Below are positions 8,496-16,946 of a stretch of DNA of 40,520 nucleotides, piece by piece (positions within the stretch are counted from its first letter, which is position 1; every line of letters begins with the position of its first letter). The notes under the pieces are model-generated. The model was not told where the DNA came from, searched no databases, and saw only the letters and a program-made list of their open reading frames with translations. The stretch spans positions 1-40,520 of the forward strand of contig JAFMML010000028.1 in NCBI GenBank assembly GCA_017859745.1, read 5' to 3'. The position numbers were made by a program, and so were the translations under genes. This DNA comes from Planctomycetota bacterium. Lineage in GTDB: Bacteria; Planctomycetota; Phycisphaerae; Phycisphaerales; SM1A02.

Positions 8496-9734
8496 ATGAG
8501 CACGCCGAAGTCCTCTGCATCGACGGTCCTGCGGGATCGCGCTGCGTCGGTGGCGGGACGCCTGATCGCTGCCGGACACGAGGCCGTGTTCGCGGGGGGG
8601 TGCGTCCGAGATCGCCTGCTCGGCCTGACGCCGCGGGAGTACGACATCGCCACCTCGGCGACGCCCGAGGAGATCAGAGCGGTCTTTCCTCGGGCGGTCG
8701 GGGTGGGCGAGGCGTTCGGCGTGATGCTGCTTCGAGAGCGGGATGCCACGTTCGAGATCGCCACCTTCCGATCCGATCAGGCCTACGAGGACGGTCGACG
8801 GCCGACCGGCGTCGTGTTCACCGATGCCGCCGAGGATGCGAGGCGGCGCGACTTCACGATCAACGGTCTCTTCGAGGATCCGCGATCCGGCGAGGTGATC
8901 GACCACGTCGGTGGGATCGAGGATCTCGAGCAGCGGGTGCTGCGGGCGATCGGCGATCCCCGCCAGCGACTCGCGGAGGACCGGTTGCGAGCGATCCGTG
9001 CGGTCCGGTTCGCCGCCGGACTCGCCCTGCGCGTCGATCCGGCGACGGATGAGGCGATCGTCGCACTTGGCGGCGATCTCGGCGGAATCAGTTGCGAACG
9101 CCTCGGTCAGGAGTTGCGCCGCATTCTCGCGCACCCGAGCCGCTCGATGGCCGTGGATCTGTTCGAGCGATGGTCGCTCGACGTGCCGCTGCTGGGGAGT
9201 CACCGCCGTGGCGGACATCCAAGGGTGGAGAGTCTGCCCGAAGATGCGTCCATGGAGACGGCCTTGGCGGCATGGCTGCTCGATCGCGAGTCCGACCCTT
9301 CGTCGGATCCGGCAGGGCGAGCCGCGGCCCTGCAGCAGCGACTCGGCCTGTCCAACCGCGAGCGCGAGATGCTCTCGTCCATCGTTCGCCTGCACGGATC
9401 GCTCGCCGACTGGGAGACCGCCTCGGTCGCAACGCGTCGGCGGCTGGCGATGGAGGAGGCCTTCGAGGCCGCCCGTTCGATCGTGGCCGCCGAAGACGAG
9501 GGCGACGCCCGCCGGATCCAGCTGGATCTCGAGGCCTTCGGCGTCGAGCGGCATCCTGAACGTTGGGTCCGCGGTCAAGCGCTTCTCGATGCCGGCATCC
9601 CTCCGGGCCCGCGATTGGGCAGGGTGCTCGAGGCGACCTTCGACGCCCAACTCGAGGGCCGGGTCTCGACCCCCGACGAGGCCGTTCGGTTCGCCTTGGA
9701 CCTCGCGCGTGGGAACCCCGATCAGGCCTCTTGA
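8496..9734 (+). CDS. CCA tRNA nucleotidyltransferase / poly(A) polymerase family protein
   Basis: This is a class II nucleotidyltransferase of 412 residues that adds CCA to tRNA 3' ends or poly(A) tails to RNA. Visible motifs are GGCVRDRLLG (34-43), the catalytic strand REYDIATSATPEE (47-59) and RRRDFTINGLFEDP. The segment GGIEDLEQRVLRAIGDP and the RLAEDRLRAIRAVRFAAGL helix mark the specificity neck. The usual DxD metal pair appears as E48-x-D50, a conservative but uncommon change at a catalytic position. The C-terminal half is helical and poorly conserved, with no HD domain seen. The start ATG at 8496 lies 10 bases after the previous stop. Which of the two activities it has cannot be decided here. 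Confidence 0.88.
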   Translation: MSTPKSSASTVLRDRAASVAGRLIAAGHEAVFAGGCVRDRLLGLTPREYDIATSATPEEIRAVFPRAVGVGEAFGVMLLRERDATFEIATFRSDQAYEDGRRPTGVVFTDAAEDARRRDFTINGLFEDPRSGEVIDHVGGIEDLEQRVLRAIGDPRQRLAEDRLRAIRAVRFAAGLALRVDPATDEAIVALGGDLGGISCERLGQELRRILAHPSRSMAVDLFERWSLDVPLLGSHRRGGHPRVESLPEDASMETALAAWLLDRESDPSSDPAGRAAALQQRLGLSNREREMLSSIVRLHGSLADWETASVATRRRLAMEEAFEAARSIVAAEDEGDARRIQLDLEAFGVERHPERWVRGQALLDAGIPPGPRLGRVLEATFDAQLEGRVSTPDEAVRFALDLARGNPDQAS

Positions 9735-9792
9735 CGGCCCTCCCAACCGTCCCGGTCGGCCCTCGGAGTTCCACAGGTCCTCCCGGGATCGG

Positions 9793-9822
9793 TTGGACTC
9801 GCCCCCGAGGCGGTGCCACAAT
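9793..9822 (+). promoter_or_regulatory. Possible sigma-70-type promoter upstream of the Clp-fold genes
   Basis: TTGGAC (9793-9798) and CACAAT (9817-9822) are separated by 18 bases in the 251-base gap before the gene at 9986. This would leave a leader of about 155 bases. The match is moderate and could be chance in GC-rich DNA. Confidence 0.25.
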
Positions 9823-9985
9823 GAAGGAAGACGTCCTTGGCCGGCATCTTTCGCGGCCTTCGGGCGTATGACTTGTGGAGGGCGACCTCCGTGGCGACCG
9901 TATCGTCCGGACCCGTGACGTTGGACCGTGATTCGCCCGAGGCCGTCCGCGCCCGCCGCCCCACCCCTCAGGACCTGGAGCCCGC

Positions 9986-11161
9986 ATGTTCGAACGAAGC
10001 GACTCGACCACGCCATTCCGCCCCGGAACCCGCCTCGCTTCCGCAGGGGTCGTGCTGATCGCTGCGGCGATGCCGGCGATCGCGGAGACCGGCACGCAGG
10101 ACCAGGCGGATGCCGACGGGGTTCCGGTCATCTATCCGGTGCCGATGCGGGGTCAGATGGGCACGGACATCCATCCGTCCGCGTACGAGGCGATCGTCGA
10201 GGATGTCAAGAAGGTTCAGCCGGACCTCGTCGTCTTCATGTTGGAGTCGGCGGACATCAACAACGTCTTCTACCTTCGTGACGACGACCGGGCCGAGTCG
10301 GGCCTCGGCCTTCTGGGCGAATATCGGGAACTCGTCGGTTCATTGCGAGACGACCTCGCCGCCTATCCCCAGGTGATCTGGGTCGAGGACTCGGTGGGCT
10401 TCGGATCGCTGATGGCCTTGTCCTGGCCGACGATGTACATGAAGCCCAACGCGCGGCTCTGGGGATTGCAGAACGTCTCCAGCATGGCGGGCGGATGGTC
10501 CGACCCCGACGTCGCCGCCAAGATGATGGCGGCGTGGACCGGCATCGGAAAGGGATTTCTCCAGAAGGGCGGGTACCCGCTGGAACTTGGCGAGGCCATG
10601 ATGCGTCCCGAGTACCAGCTGTCCGCCAGCTTCGAGGGCCGCGACGTCACGTGGAAGCTCGACACCAACGGCCACTGGGTGGTGGACAGCTCCGACAAGG
10701 AGGTGACCAACCTCCGCGCCGAGTTGGCCGAGGACCTCGGTGTCTGCGCCGGCCTCGCCGAGAATCTCGACGACGTCGCCTTCCTGAGCGGTTGGCGCGA
10801 ATACCGGCTGAACGAGAGCGGCCAGAAGCTCATCGAGGACTACGTCGAGGACTGGCGTCGCACCTACGACCGGACCAAGGAGTGGATGCGGGACGCCCAG
10901 CAGGCCGAGAGCCGCGCGGGTGGAGACGACACCGTCCGCTATCTCGGCAAGGCCAAGAACGACTACGAGCGGGTGATCGCCGCGATGCGCCAGTATCCGG
11001 CGGTGGAGAACCGCTGGAAGCGGGAGGGCGTCAACCGCATGCAGCTGGAGATCTACGTCGAGCAGCTGAAGGAGCAGATCCTCGGCATCCGTCGCGGTGG
11101 ACGCGGCGGAGGCGGCGGCATGAGCGGCGGCCGTGGCGGAGGCCTCAGCCCGGGCGGTTGA
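9986..11161 (+). CDS. Secreted ClpP/NfeD-fold protein without the catalytic serine
   Basis: This 391-residue protein has an N-terminal signal peptide (hydrophobic about residues 18-33, ending near AIAE). Its core (about 47-270) follows the ClpP/crotonase-like fold of NfeD and SppA proteins: strand VPVIYPVPMRGQMG, then QPDLVVFMLESADINN, then VGFGSLMALSW. Aligned to the neighbour at 11324, the position of its serine (ISGG) is glycine 138 here (VGFG), so it is probably not a working peptidase. The later segment VTNLRAELAEDLGVCAGLAENLDD is the counterpart of the NfeD LTAEEA..GLADG..SLEE region. A helical part (about 270-365) follows, then a tail of Gly and Arg (about 368-391). Its adjacency to an apparently intact paralog suggests a partner or regulatory subunit. 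Confidence 0.75.
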   Translation: MFERSDSTTPFRPGTRLASAGVVLIAAAMPAIAETGTQDQADADGVPVIYPVPMRGQMGTDIHPSAYEAIVEDVKKVQPDLVVFMLESADINNVFYLRDDDRAESGLGLLGEYRELVGSLRDDLAAYPQVIWVEDSVGFGSLMALSWPTMYMKPNARLWGLQNVSSMAGGWSDPDVAAKMMAAWTGIGKGFLQKGGYPLELGEAMMRPEYQLSASFEGRDVTWKLDTNGHWVVDSSDKEVTNLRAELAEDLGVCAGLAENLDDVAFLSGWREYRLNESGQKLIEDYVEDWRRTYDRTKEWMRDAQQAESRAGGDDTVRYLGKAKNDYERVIAAMRQYPAVENRWKREGVNRMQLEIYVEQLKEQILGIRRGGRGGGGGMSGGRGGGLSPGG

Positions 11162-11323
11162 TCGTCGCCGGCGACATGCCGCATCCCGGTCCGGCCACGC
11201 GCCGACTTCGGAAGTGAAGTTCGGACTCGACGTCGGAACCGACAGCAAGCTCGGCACACCGTGCATTCCCCCTCTCCCCGATTGACAGACCCCTGACCCA
11301 CGTTCCAGTTCCTCCGAGGCATC

Positions 11324-12724
11324 ATGACCAAGTCGCTGCTTTCCATCCTCGTCGCCGCCGTGTGGGCCGGCTCCCTCGCGGTGCTGCCGACGACCGCCGC
11401 CGCTCCGCTCGCCTCGATCGCCACTCCGGCGGAAGATCACTTGACCTTCCGAAGCGGCCGATCGTGGCGGGGTGACGTCGGAGACCGGGTTCGTGTCGAG
11501 TTCAGCGAGAACGGCGTCGTCCAGACGCTCGAGGGCACGCTGACGCGCATCGAGAAGCGGTACCTTCAGGTCGAAGGGGAGATCGCAGGCCAGACCGCGG
11601 TCAAGACGATCTTCCTCTCCGACATTCGCGACATGACCTCGATCGGCGCCGGGGCGACCGGAGGCGCGGCGCCCGAGTCGCCGCGACGGGGTGGATCGGG
11701 CGACGCGGGTGGTGCTCGTCCCGAGACGGCTCCGGCATCGCCCAGCCGCGAGCTCGCGCCTTCCGCCGACGACGGGGTCAATCGCAGCGCCGCCGGCGCC
11801 GAGTGGCCGGGCGTGTTCCTGCTCCCGCTTTCGGGCACCCTGGGAATCGGCCTTCGACATCAGGAGATCGAGAGGATCGCCGAGGAGGCCGACAAGTACG
11901 GTCCAGGGCAGATCATCGTGCTGCTGATCGACAGCCCGGGTGGGCTCGTGATCGAAGGCGACAAGATCAGCGACAGCATCAACCGCATCAAGAAGAACCA
12001 TCGCGTGGTGGCCTGGATTCGCGAGGCGATCTCGGGCGGCGCGTTCACCGCGCTGCACTGCGACGAGAACTACTACATGAGCTTCGGGGCGCTCGGGGCG
12101 ATCACGATGTTCGCAGGTCAGACCGCGGCGAGCGGCGCCGAACTGCAGGCGTGGCTCCAGCGCTGTGCCGATGTCGCCGAGGCCGGCGGTCGCAACAAGT
12201 ACGTCGTGCAGGCGATGATCCACGCACCGCTGCTCGTCTCCTACGACCGCGACGAGGACACCGGGCGGGTCACCTACTACAACACCCTCGAGGGCGAGTA
12301 CGACCTCTCCGACGAGGTCAACAACCTCACCCTCAACGCGAGCAACGCGCTCCACTCCGGGTACAGCCAGGGCACTGCCGACACCGAGGAGGAACTCGCC
12401 AGGCTGATGCAGCTGCCCGAGTGGAAGGAGGCCGCCAACGGCGTCGGCCGTCGGATCCACGACGACTGGCAGCGAAACGTCGAGCAGGCGCAGGAAGAGG
12501 TTCCGAAGCTCGTCCAGCGCCTGAACTTCAAGGGCTCTGGAACGGGCGATCCGGCCGTCGTGCTGGGGACGCGGATCCAGATCCTGCAGGAGATCCTGCG
12601 CTGGTACGACCGGTGCTATCCGGTGTGCGTCTACGAGGTCGGCCTTCCAGGCGATCCCGAGCCGTTGAAGCGTCAGCTCGAGGAGTTGCGCTATCAGCTC
12701 GGCCAGATGCGTCGTCGCAACTGA
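11324..12724 (+). CDS. Secreted ClpP/NfeD-like serine peptidase fold protein
   Basis: The 466-residue product has a signal peptide (about residues 1-26). A small beta-rich domain follows (about 38-107), then a low-complexity linker (about 108-160) and a ClpP-class fold (about 163-370). The fold shows strand VFLLPLSGTLGIG, the typical IIVLLIDSPGG and the nucleophile segment EAISGGAFTALHC with serine 237. The helix GGRNKYVVQAMI and the LTLNASNALHSGYSQGTADTEEEL region match the NfeD pattern. A clear general-base lysine is not obvious; K292 is a possibility, so activity is likely but unproven. The protein should act in the periplasm. NfeD-type peptidases are often encoded beside SPFH/stomatin genes and cleave membrane-associated substrates. 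Here three SPFH genes begin about 2 kb downstream. Confidence 0.78.
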   Translation: MTKSLLSILVAAVWAGSLAVLPTTAAAPLASIATPAEDHLTFRSGRSWRGDVGDRVRVEFSENGVVQTLEGTLTRIEKRYLQVEGEIAGQTAVKTIFLSDIRDMTSIGAGATGGAAPESPRRGGSGDAGGARPETAPASPSRELAPSADDGVNRSAAGAEWPGVFLLPLSGTLGIGLRHQEIERIAEEADKYGPGQIIVLLIDSPGGLVIEGDKISDSINRIKKNHRVVAWIREAISGGAFTALHCDENYYMSFGALGAITMFAGQTAASGAELQAWLQRCADVAEAGGRNKYVVQAMIHAPLLVSYDRDEDTGRVTYYNTLEGEYDLSDEVNNLTLNASNALHSGYSQGTADTEEELARLMQLPEWKEAANGVGRRIHDDWQRNVEQAQEEVPKLVQRLNFKGSGTGDPAVVLGTRIQILQEILRWYDRCYPVCVYEVGLPGDPEPLKRQLEELRYQLGQMRRRN

Positions 12725-12784
12725 CGCGACGCCTTCGTCGCCACGGCGGACACCCGTCTCGAACCTCGACCACTGCCGTCTCGA

Positions 12785-13390
12785 ATGCCCGAGGATCCAT
12801 CGGTCAGCACACCGCCCGCGGCCATGCCGCCGCCAGTCCCCGAGAGCGGATGGGCCACCGGTCTGGGGGTGGTCGCGATCGTCTACGCGATCGCGGGCGT
12901 GCTGGTGAACGGCATCGGCCTCGCGGTCATGAACCTCGGCGACCAGGCGATGACCGGGCAGTCTGGACCGTTGCAGTGGACCTTCTCCGGGGTGGCGATC
13001 CTGCTGGGCGTGCTGCTGCTCGCCGGTGGCATCGGCCTGCTGCGAAGGCGGCGGTGGGGCGTTCGCGCCGTGACGACCTGGGTGGTGGCCCGCCTGATCC
13101 TGTTGCTGGTCGCCGGCAGCTACGGTTGGCTGATGCTGCCGGCGCAGGTGGATGCCCAGGTCGGAGCGATCGAGGCTCGCATGGCCGAGGAGCGCCGTGG
13201 AGGCGGGACCAACGGCTCGCGCGGCGTGCGGGTGGAGGGCAGCGTCTCGCTCGATCGCGAGGCCATGCTGAAGTGGTCGAAGCTCGCCTTCGTCGGGGGC
13301 GTCGTGGTGACGGGAGCGTTTCCGGCGGTGACCGGCTGGGTCGTCTCGAATCGACGTCGCCGGGAAGAGGTCGCCGCCTGGTCGGGATGA
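12785..13390 (+). CDS. Four-helix membrane protein of unknown function
   Basis: I do not recognise this 201-residue protein. After a proline-rich cytoplasmic start (about 1-22) it has hydrophobic segments at about 25-50, 65-86, 94-117 and 160-182. The last two are separated by a polar stretch rich in Gly, Arg and Glu. The pattern resembles small planctomycete membrane proteins, with no catalytic motif visible. It lies 60 bases after the Clp-fold gene on the same strand, probably in its operon, and ends at a strong hairpin (13400-13450) facing the convergent ABC permease gene. Confidence 0.65.
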   Translation: MPEDPSVSTPPAAMPPPVPESGWATGLGVVAIVYAIAGVLVNGIGLAVMNLGDQAMTGQSGPLQWTFSGVAILLGVLLLAGGIGLLRRRRWGVRAVTTWVVARLILLLVAGSYGWLMLPAQVDAQVGAIEARMAEERRGGGTNGSRGVRVEGSVSLDREAMLKWSKLAFVGGVVVTGAFPAVTGWVVSNRRRREEVAAWSG

Positions 13391-13399
13391 GTCGCGTAG

Positions 13400-13450
13400 A
13401 ACCGGCCCGGCGGATGGTTCGGGGACGCTCGAGGTTCCGCCTCGCCGGTT
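13400..13450. terminator. Bidirectional terminator-like hairpin between convergent genes
   Basis: Outer arms AACCGGC and GCCGGTT (7 pairs) enclose inner arms GGCGGA and TCCGCC (6 pairs), separated by two unpaired bases on each side and closed by a 21-base loop. It fills almost the whole 63-base gap between the stop codons at 13390 and 13454. There is no T-tract on either strand, so termination would depend on the stem alone or on Rho. Confidence 0.6.
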
Positions 13451-13453
13451 GCG

Positions 13454-14494
13454 TCAGCCGATCTCCCGACGCTGGAACAGCACCGAGGCCAGGGCGAGGA
13501 TCGCCACGATCATCATCAGTCCGTAGGGGATCGCAACCGCCAGATAGGACAAGGGAATGGAACTTCCCTGCGTGATCGCATCGGTGAGCCAGAAGATCTG
13601 GAAGTTGGGCACGACCGCGTAGGCGACGCGGCACCCCCAGTAGGCGAGGTGACTCGCGTCGATCGACGAGAGTTCGCCGGCGGGCATCTCCGCGAAGCGG
13701 GACTCGAACGCGGCGATGGTTCGACCGAAGAGCCAGTCCGACAGCAGGCCCAGCACGAACACCACCAGCGTCGCCGCCAACGTGGGAAGCTGTCCGAGGC
13801 GGGTGCTGGCGGCGATCGCCACCGCCACCAGCATCAGCAGGCCGATCGCGAGCGAGAGCACCGCGATCACGATGTCCGGCTCGAAATCGGTGCCGATGGC
13901 GTGCGGCGTCCAGTCGGGCCCGAAGAGCAGGCTGAGCACGTACGCCAGCAGCAGAAGCGGCACCCCGAGAAGCACGGTGGTGCTGGTGAAGGCCCATCCG
14001 TACAGGAAGTTCGCCGTGGCTCCGGCCAGCGTCGCGAGCACCACCGCCGAGGTGCCGAACGTCAGCACCGGCAGGTGGTGGGGCGTGGTGACCGTCTGCA
14101 TCGCGCCGTGGATCTCGGCGAGCAGGAAGACCAGACCCAGAAACGCCAGCGACGTCAGCAACGCGGCCGAGACGCCGAGGTACTTGCCCAGCACGAAGGT
14201 GGGCCGAGAGACCGGCTTCGACAGCACCGTGAGGGCGGTTCGGTTCTCCAACTCGCGATTCAGCACGCTCGTGGCGAGAAACGCGGCCAGCACGACCTCC
14301 GTCAGGAAGATGGTGGAGAGGGCCAGGTCCACGAAGAGGCGCTGATCGTCGTCGAGCGTGAAGCCGGAGAAGGGATTGGACAGGATCACCAGGATCGTTC
14401 CTGCCGTGATCGCGACCAGCAGCACCGGTTGCCGGATGCCCTCGGCATAGGTCGTGCGGGCAATCGCCCAGAGTTGTTCGAAGAAGGGAAGCAA
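13454..14494 (-). CDS. ABC-2 type transporter permease
   Basis: This membrane protein (346 residues from a TTG start) has the N-terminal amphipathic entry typical of ABC-2 permeases (LWAIARTTYAEGIRQPVLL). Six or seven hydrophobic segments follow. The coupling-helix region LSKPVSRPTFVLGKYLG (91-107) resembles the matching region LMTKPIARTRYLLGKWVG in the permease at 20608. The TTG at 14494 places the start right before the conserved region; a GTG at 14545 or an ATG at 14749 is possible, but the latter would overlap the divergent SPFH gene. No ATPase lies on its own strand nearby, so its likely partner is the ATPase at 19406. It is divergent from the SPFH operon. Confidence 0.85.
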   Translation of the reverse strand: MLPFFEQLWAIARTTYAEGIRQPVLLVAITAGTILVILSNPFSGFTLDDDQRLFVDLALSTIFLTEVVLAAFLATSVLNRELENRTALTVLSKPVSRPTFVLGKYLGVSAALLTSLAFLGLVFLLAEIHGAMQTVTTPHHLPVLTFGTSAVVLATLAGATANFLYGWAFTSTTVLLGVPLLLLAYVLSLLFGPDWTPHAIGTDFEPDIVIAVLSLAIGLLMLVAVAIAASTRLGQLPTLAATLVVFVLGLLSDWLFGRTIAAFESRFAEMPAGELSSIDASHLAYWGCRVAYAVVPNFQIFWLTDAITQGSSIPLSYLAVAIPYGLMMIVAILALASVLFQRREIG

Positions 14495-14553
14495 GGTCGA
14501 GGTGGCGGGGGGACTCGTCGGGAAGTCGCGGCGGCGTCGAACCACTCGCGAAC

Positions 14554-14566
14554 CGGTACAGTACCG
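14554..14566. promoter_or_regulatory. Perfect 13-base palindrome in the divergent promoter region
   Basis: CGGTACAGTACCG is its own reverse complement around a central base. It lies between the divergent ABC-2 permease (start 14494) and the SPFH gene (start 14733), where a shared operator would be expected. If the GTG at 14545 were the true permease start, it would sit just upstream of it. No regulator gene is nearby. Confidence 0.3.
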
Positions 14567-14732
14567 ATCCAACGCCGAAGGGGGCGGCGAGGTTCTGCCA
14601 AAGCGGCACTCCAGGAGCGAGTCCTCGGAGCCACCGCGGGAAGCAGGTCTCGATCCGCCCGGTGACCGGAGTCGCTCCTCGGCGGAAGGAATCGATCGCG
14701 TACCCCGAAGTCTTCTCACGGCACGGAACCCG

Positions 14733-16910
14733 ATGCGGACAGACCACATCGCCTACCAACGGGCCACCCGGATCGCGGGACTCGGCCTGATCATGCAGCT
14801 GGCCATCGGCCTCACCCTGCTCATCTACGGGAGCGTCTCGGGTGCCAGCGTGTTCGTGGTCGGCTCCTGCTACGTGCTTGCCGGCACGCTCGTCTGGGCG
14901 ACCCTCGCCCTGGTCTTCCATCAGCACCGCCTCGAGCGGATCGAGGCGATGGAGTTCGAGGAGATCGAGGCCGCCGTGGAGTCGGGGGCGACGATCTTCG
15001 AGGGCGAAGGCGCCGACGCCCGGGTGGCGGCGCGCCGTCTCGAGCTCATGCATCGCTGGCTCGTGCCTTCGGCGAGTCTGCTGTTCGCGGTGATCCTCGC
15101 GGTGCTGGCCTGGCGAACCCTGGTCTGGTTCGATCTTCAAGACGATCCCAACTCCGACGTTCGGAGCTTCTCCACGGGCGGGGCCGCCGGCTGGCAGCTC
15201 GCGGTGGCCGCGGGACTCGCCCTCGCGTCGTTCATCTTCTCGCGGTTTCTCGCGGGCATGGCCAAGCAGGCCGCGTGGCAGAACCTGCGGGGCGGCGCCG
15301 CGATCATGGTGGGCAACGCCCTCGTCACGCTCGCCATCGCGGTCGGACTGGTGTTCCGTCTGCTGCAGAAGCCGGAGATCCTCGAGGACATCGCCTACGG
15401 GATCTGCTTCTTCCTGCTGGCGGCGGCCGCCGAGGTGGTGTTGAACCTGATCCTCAACCTGTACCGGCCCCGGCGCGCCGGGGAGATTCCGCGGGCCGCC
15501 TTCGACTCGCGGATCCTGAGTCTGTTGGCGACGCCGGACTCGCTGGTCCGCTCGATCAACGAGGCGATCAACTACCAGTTCGGCTTCGACATCACCAGCT
15601 CGTGGGGCTATCGCCTGCTGCTGCGGAGCGTGGCGTGGCTGCTGGGATTCGGAGCGATCATCCTCGTCCTCCTGTCGATGGTGGTCGTGATCGAGCCTGG
15701 ACGGCAGGCCGTGATTCTCGACAAGGGCCGGTTGCGGGCCGATGTGCATCGCGAGGGCATGCTGTTCAAGCTGCCGTGGCCCTTCCAGCAGGCGGAGATC
15801 CACGACGTCGCGTCGATCCGGGAACTGTCGCTCGGCGGCGTGGCGCGGACTCCCAAGGCCGTCAACCTCTGGGGCGAGGAGGGCTCGTCCGATCCCACCC
15901 GCCGACCGTTCATCGTCGCGGCAAGCGCCGAGGTCGCGTCCATGACCTCGGCGTTGGAGACCCTCGACGGCGGCAGCGCGTTCTTCGGCGGGACCTCCAG
16001 CCTGCTCGGCGGCACGAACCCGACGGTCCCCGCGACCGAGTCCGACGGCGGCGTGGCCAATCAGTTCGCCCTGGTCGACGCCGACGTGGTGCTGCGCTAT
16101 CGGATCAAGCCCGACGGGCTGCTCGATTGGCTGGGGTTCTGCAACGACTCGAGGACCCGTCGCTCGACGCTGGACATGCGTGAACGTGCCCTGCGCGATC
16201 TGGCGATGCGGGAGGTGACCCAGCACTTCTCCCGCCAACCGCTGGATCGGGTGCTGTCGCCCGAGGGCGACTCGCTCGTGACGGAACTCCGGCGGCGGAT
16301 CCAACGCTCCTACGACGAGCAGTCCACCGGCGTGGAGGTCGTTTCGATCTCGGTGCCTCGCTTGCGACCGCCGGGCGACCAGGAGGCGGCGCGGTTCGAG
16401 GAGCTGTCGATCGCGGCGCAGAACGTGCGGAAGATCGTCGAGCAGGCCCGCCAGACCATCAACAGCACGATGGCGTCGCTCATCGGGGACGCGGCCCGGG
16501 CCGACGCCATCGTCGCGGCGATCGAGGATCTTCGACAGATCGGTCGCAACGAGGGCACCGAGAGCACCGCCTATCTCGAGCGACAGGTCGAGGTCGAGCA
16601 GATGCTGCTCGACTCCCGCGCCCTGACGGCGGCGGTCATCAGCACCGCCCGCGCGAAGCGGTGGGAACTGCACATGGAAGCCCGCCGCAACGCCGAGGAG
16701 GTTCTCGGCGAGGCGCCCGCCTACGCGATCGACCCGGAGCTCTACCGTCAGCGGGCCCTCATGGCGGCGCTTGCGGAGGCGCTCCCGATGGTCCGCGTGA
16801 AGTACATCCTCGGCGCCGATCCCGAGCGGATCCGTCTCGACGTCAGCCTGCAGCAGCCCGACTCCGGTCTCAACCTCGCCGACACCATCGGCGAGTCCTT
16901 CAACCCCTGA
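14733..16910 (+). CDS. Large polytopic SPFH/band-7 protein (HflK-like)
   Basis: The 725-residue protein has an unusual N-terminal membrane module. Hydrophobic segments lie at about 13-33, 38-60, 115-132, 158-176, 192-210 and 220-240. The usual single anchor (about 298-320, ending MVVVIEPGRQAVIL) leads into an SPFH domain (about 322-590). Within it are HREGMLFKLPWPFQQAEIHDV, as in HflK, and a DADVVLRYRIKPD strand. A helical coiled-coil-prone C-terminus follows (about 560-690). HflK is normally about 400 residues with one anchor, so about 290 residues of membrane domain are extra. A 36-base gap separates it from hflC. SPFH proteins form large membrane rings that organise proteases or transporters; given its neighbours, a scaffold for the ABC-2 machine is the natural inference. 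Confidence 0.85.
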   Translation: MRTDHIAYQRATRIAGLGLIMQLAIGLTLLIYGSVSGASVFVVGSCYVLAGTLVWATLALVFHQHRLERIEAMEFEEIEAAVESGATIFEGEGADARVAARRLELMHRWLVPSASLLFAVILAVLAWRTLVWFDLQDDPNSDVRSFSTGGAAGWQLAVAAGLALASFIFSRFLAGMAKQAAWQNLRGGAAIMVGNALVTLAIAVGLVFRLLQKPEILEDIAYGICFFLLAAAAEVVLNLILNLYRPRRAGEIPRAAFDSRILSLLATPDSLVRSINEAINYQFGFDITSSWGYRLLLRSVAWLLGFGAIILVLLSMVVVIEPGRQAVILDKGRLRADVHREGMLFKLPWPFQQAEIHDVASIRELSLGGVARTPKAVNLWGEEGSSDPTRRPFIVAASAEVASMTSALETLDGGSAFFGGTSSLLGGTNPTVPATESDGGVANQFALVDADVVLRYRIKPDGLLDWLGFCNDSRTRRSTLDMRERALRDLAMREVTQHFSRQPLDRVLSPEGDSLVTELRRRIQRSYDEQSTGVEVVSISVPRLRPPGDQEAARFEELSIAAQNVRKIVEQARQTINSTMASLIGDAARADAIVAAIEDLRQIGRNEGTESTAYLERQVEVEQMLLDSRALTAAVISTARAKRWELHMEARRNAEEVLGEAPAYAIDPELYRQRALMAALAEALPMVRVKYILGADPERIRLDVSLQQPDSGLNLADTIGESFNP

Positions 16911-16946
16911 CCCGTTCCGATCGCCCCCGCGGGGGCGCCGTCGACC

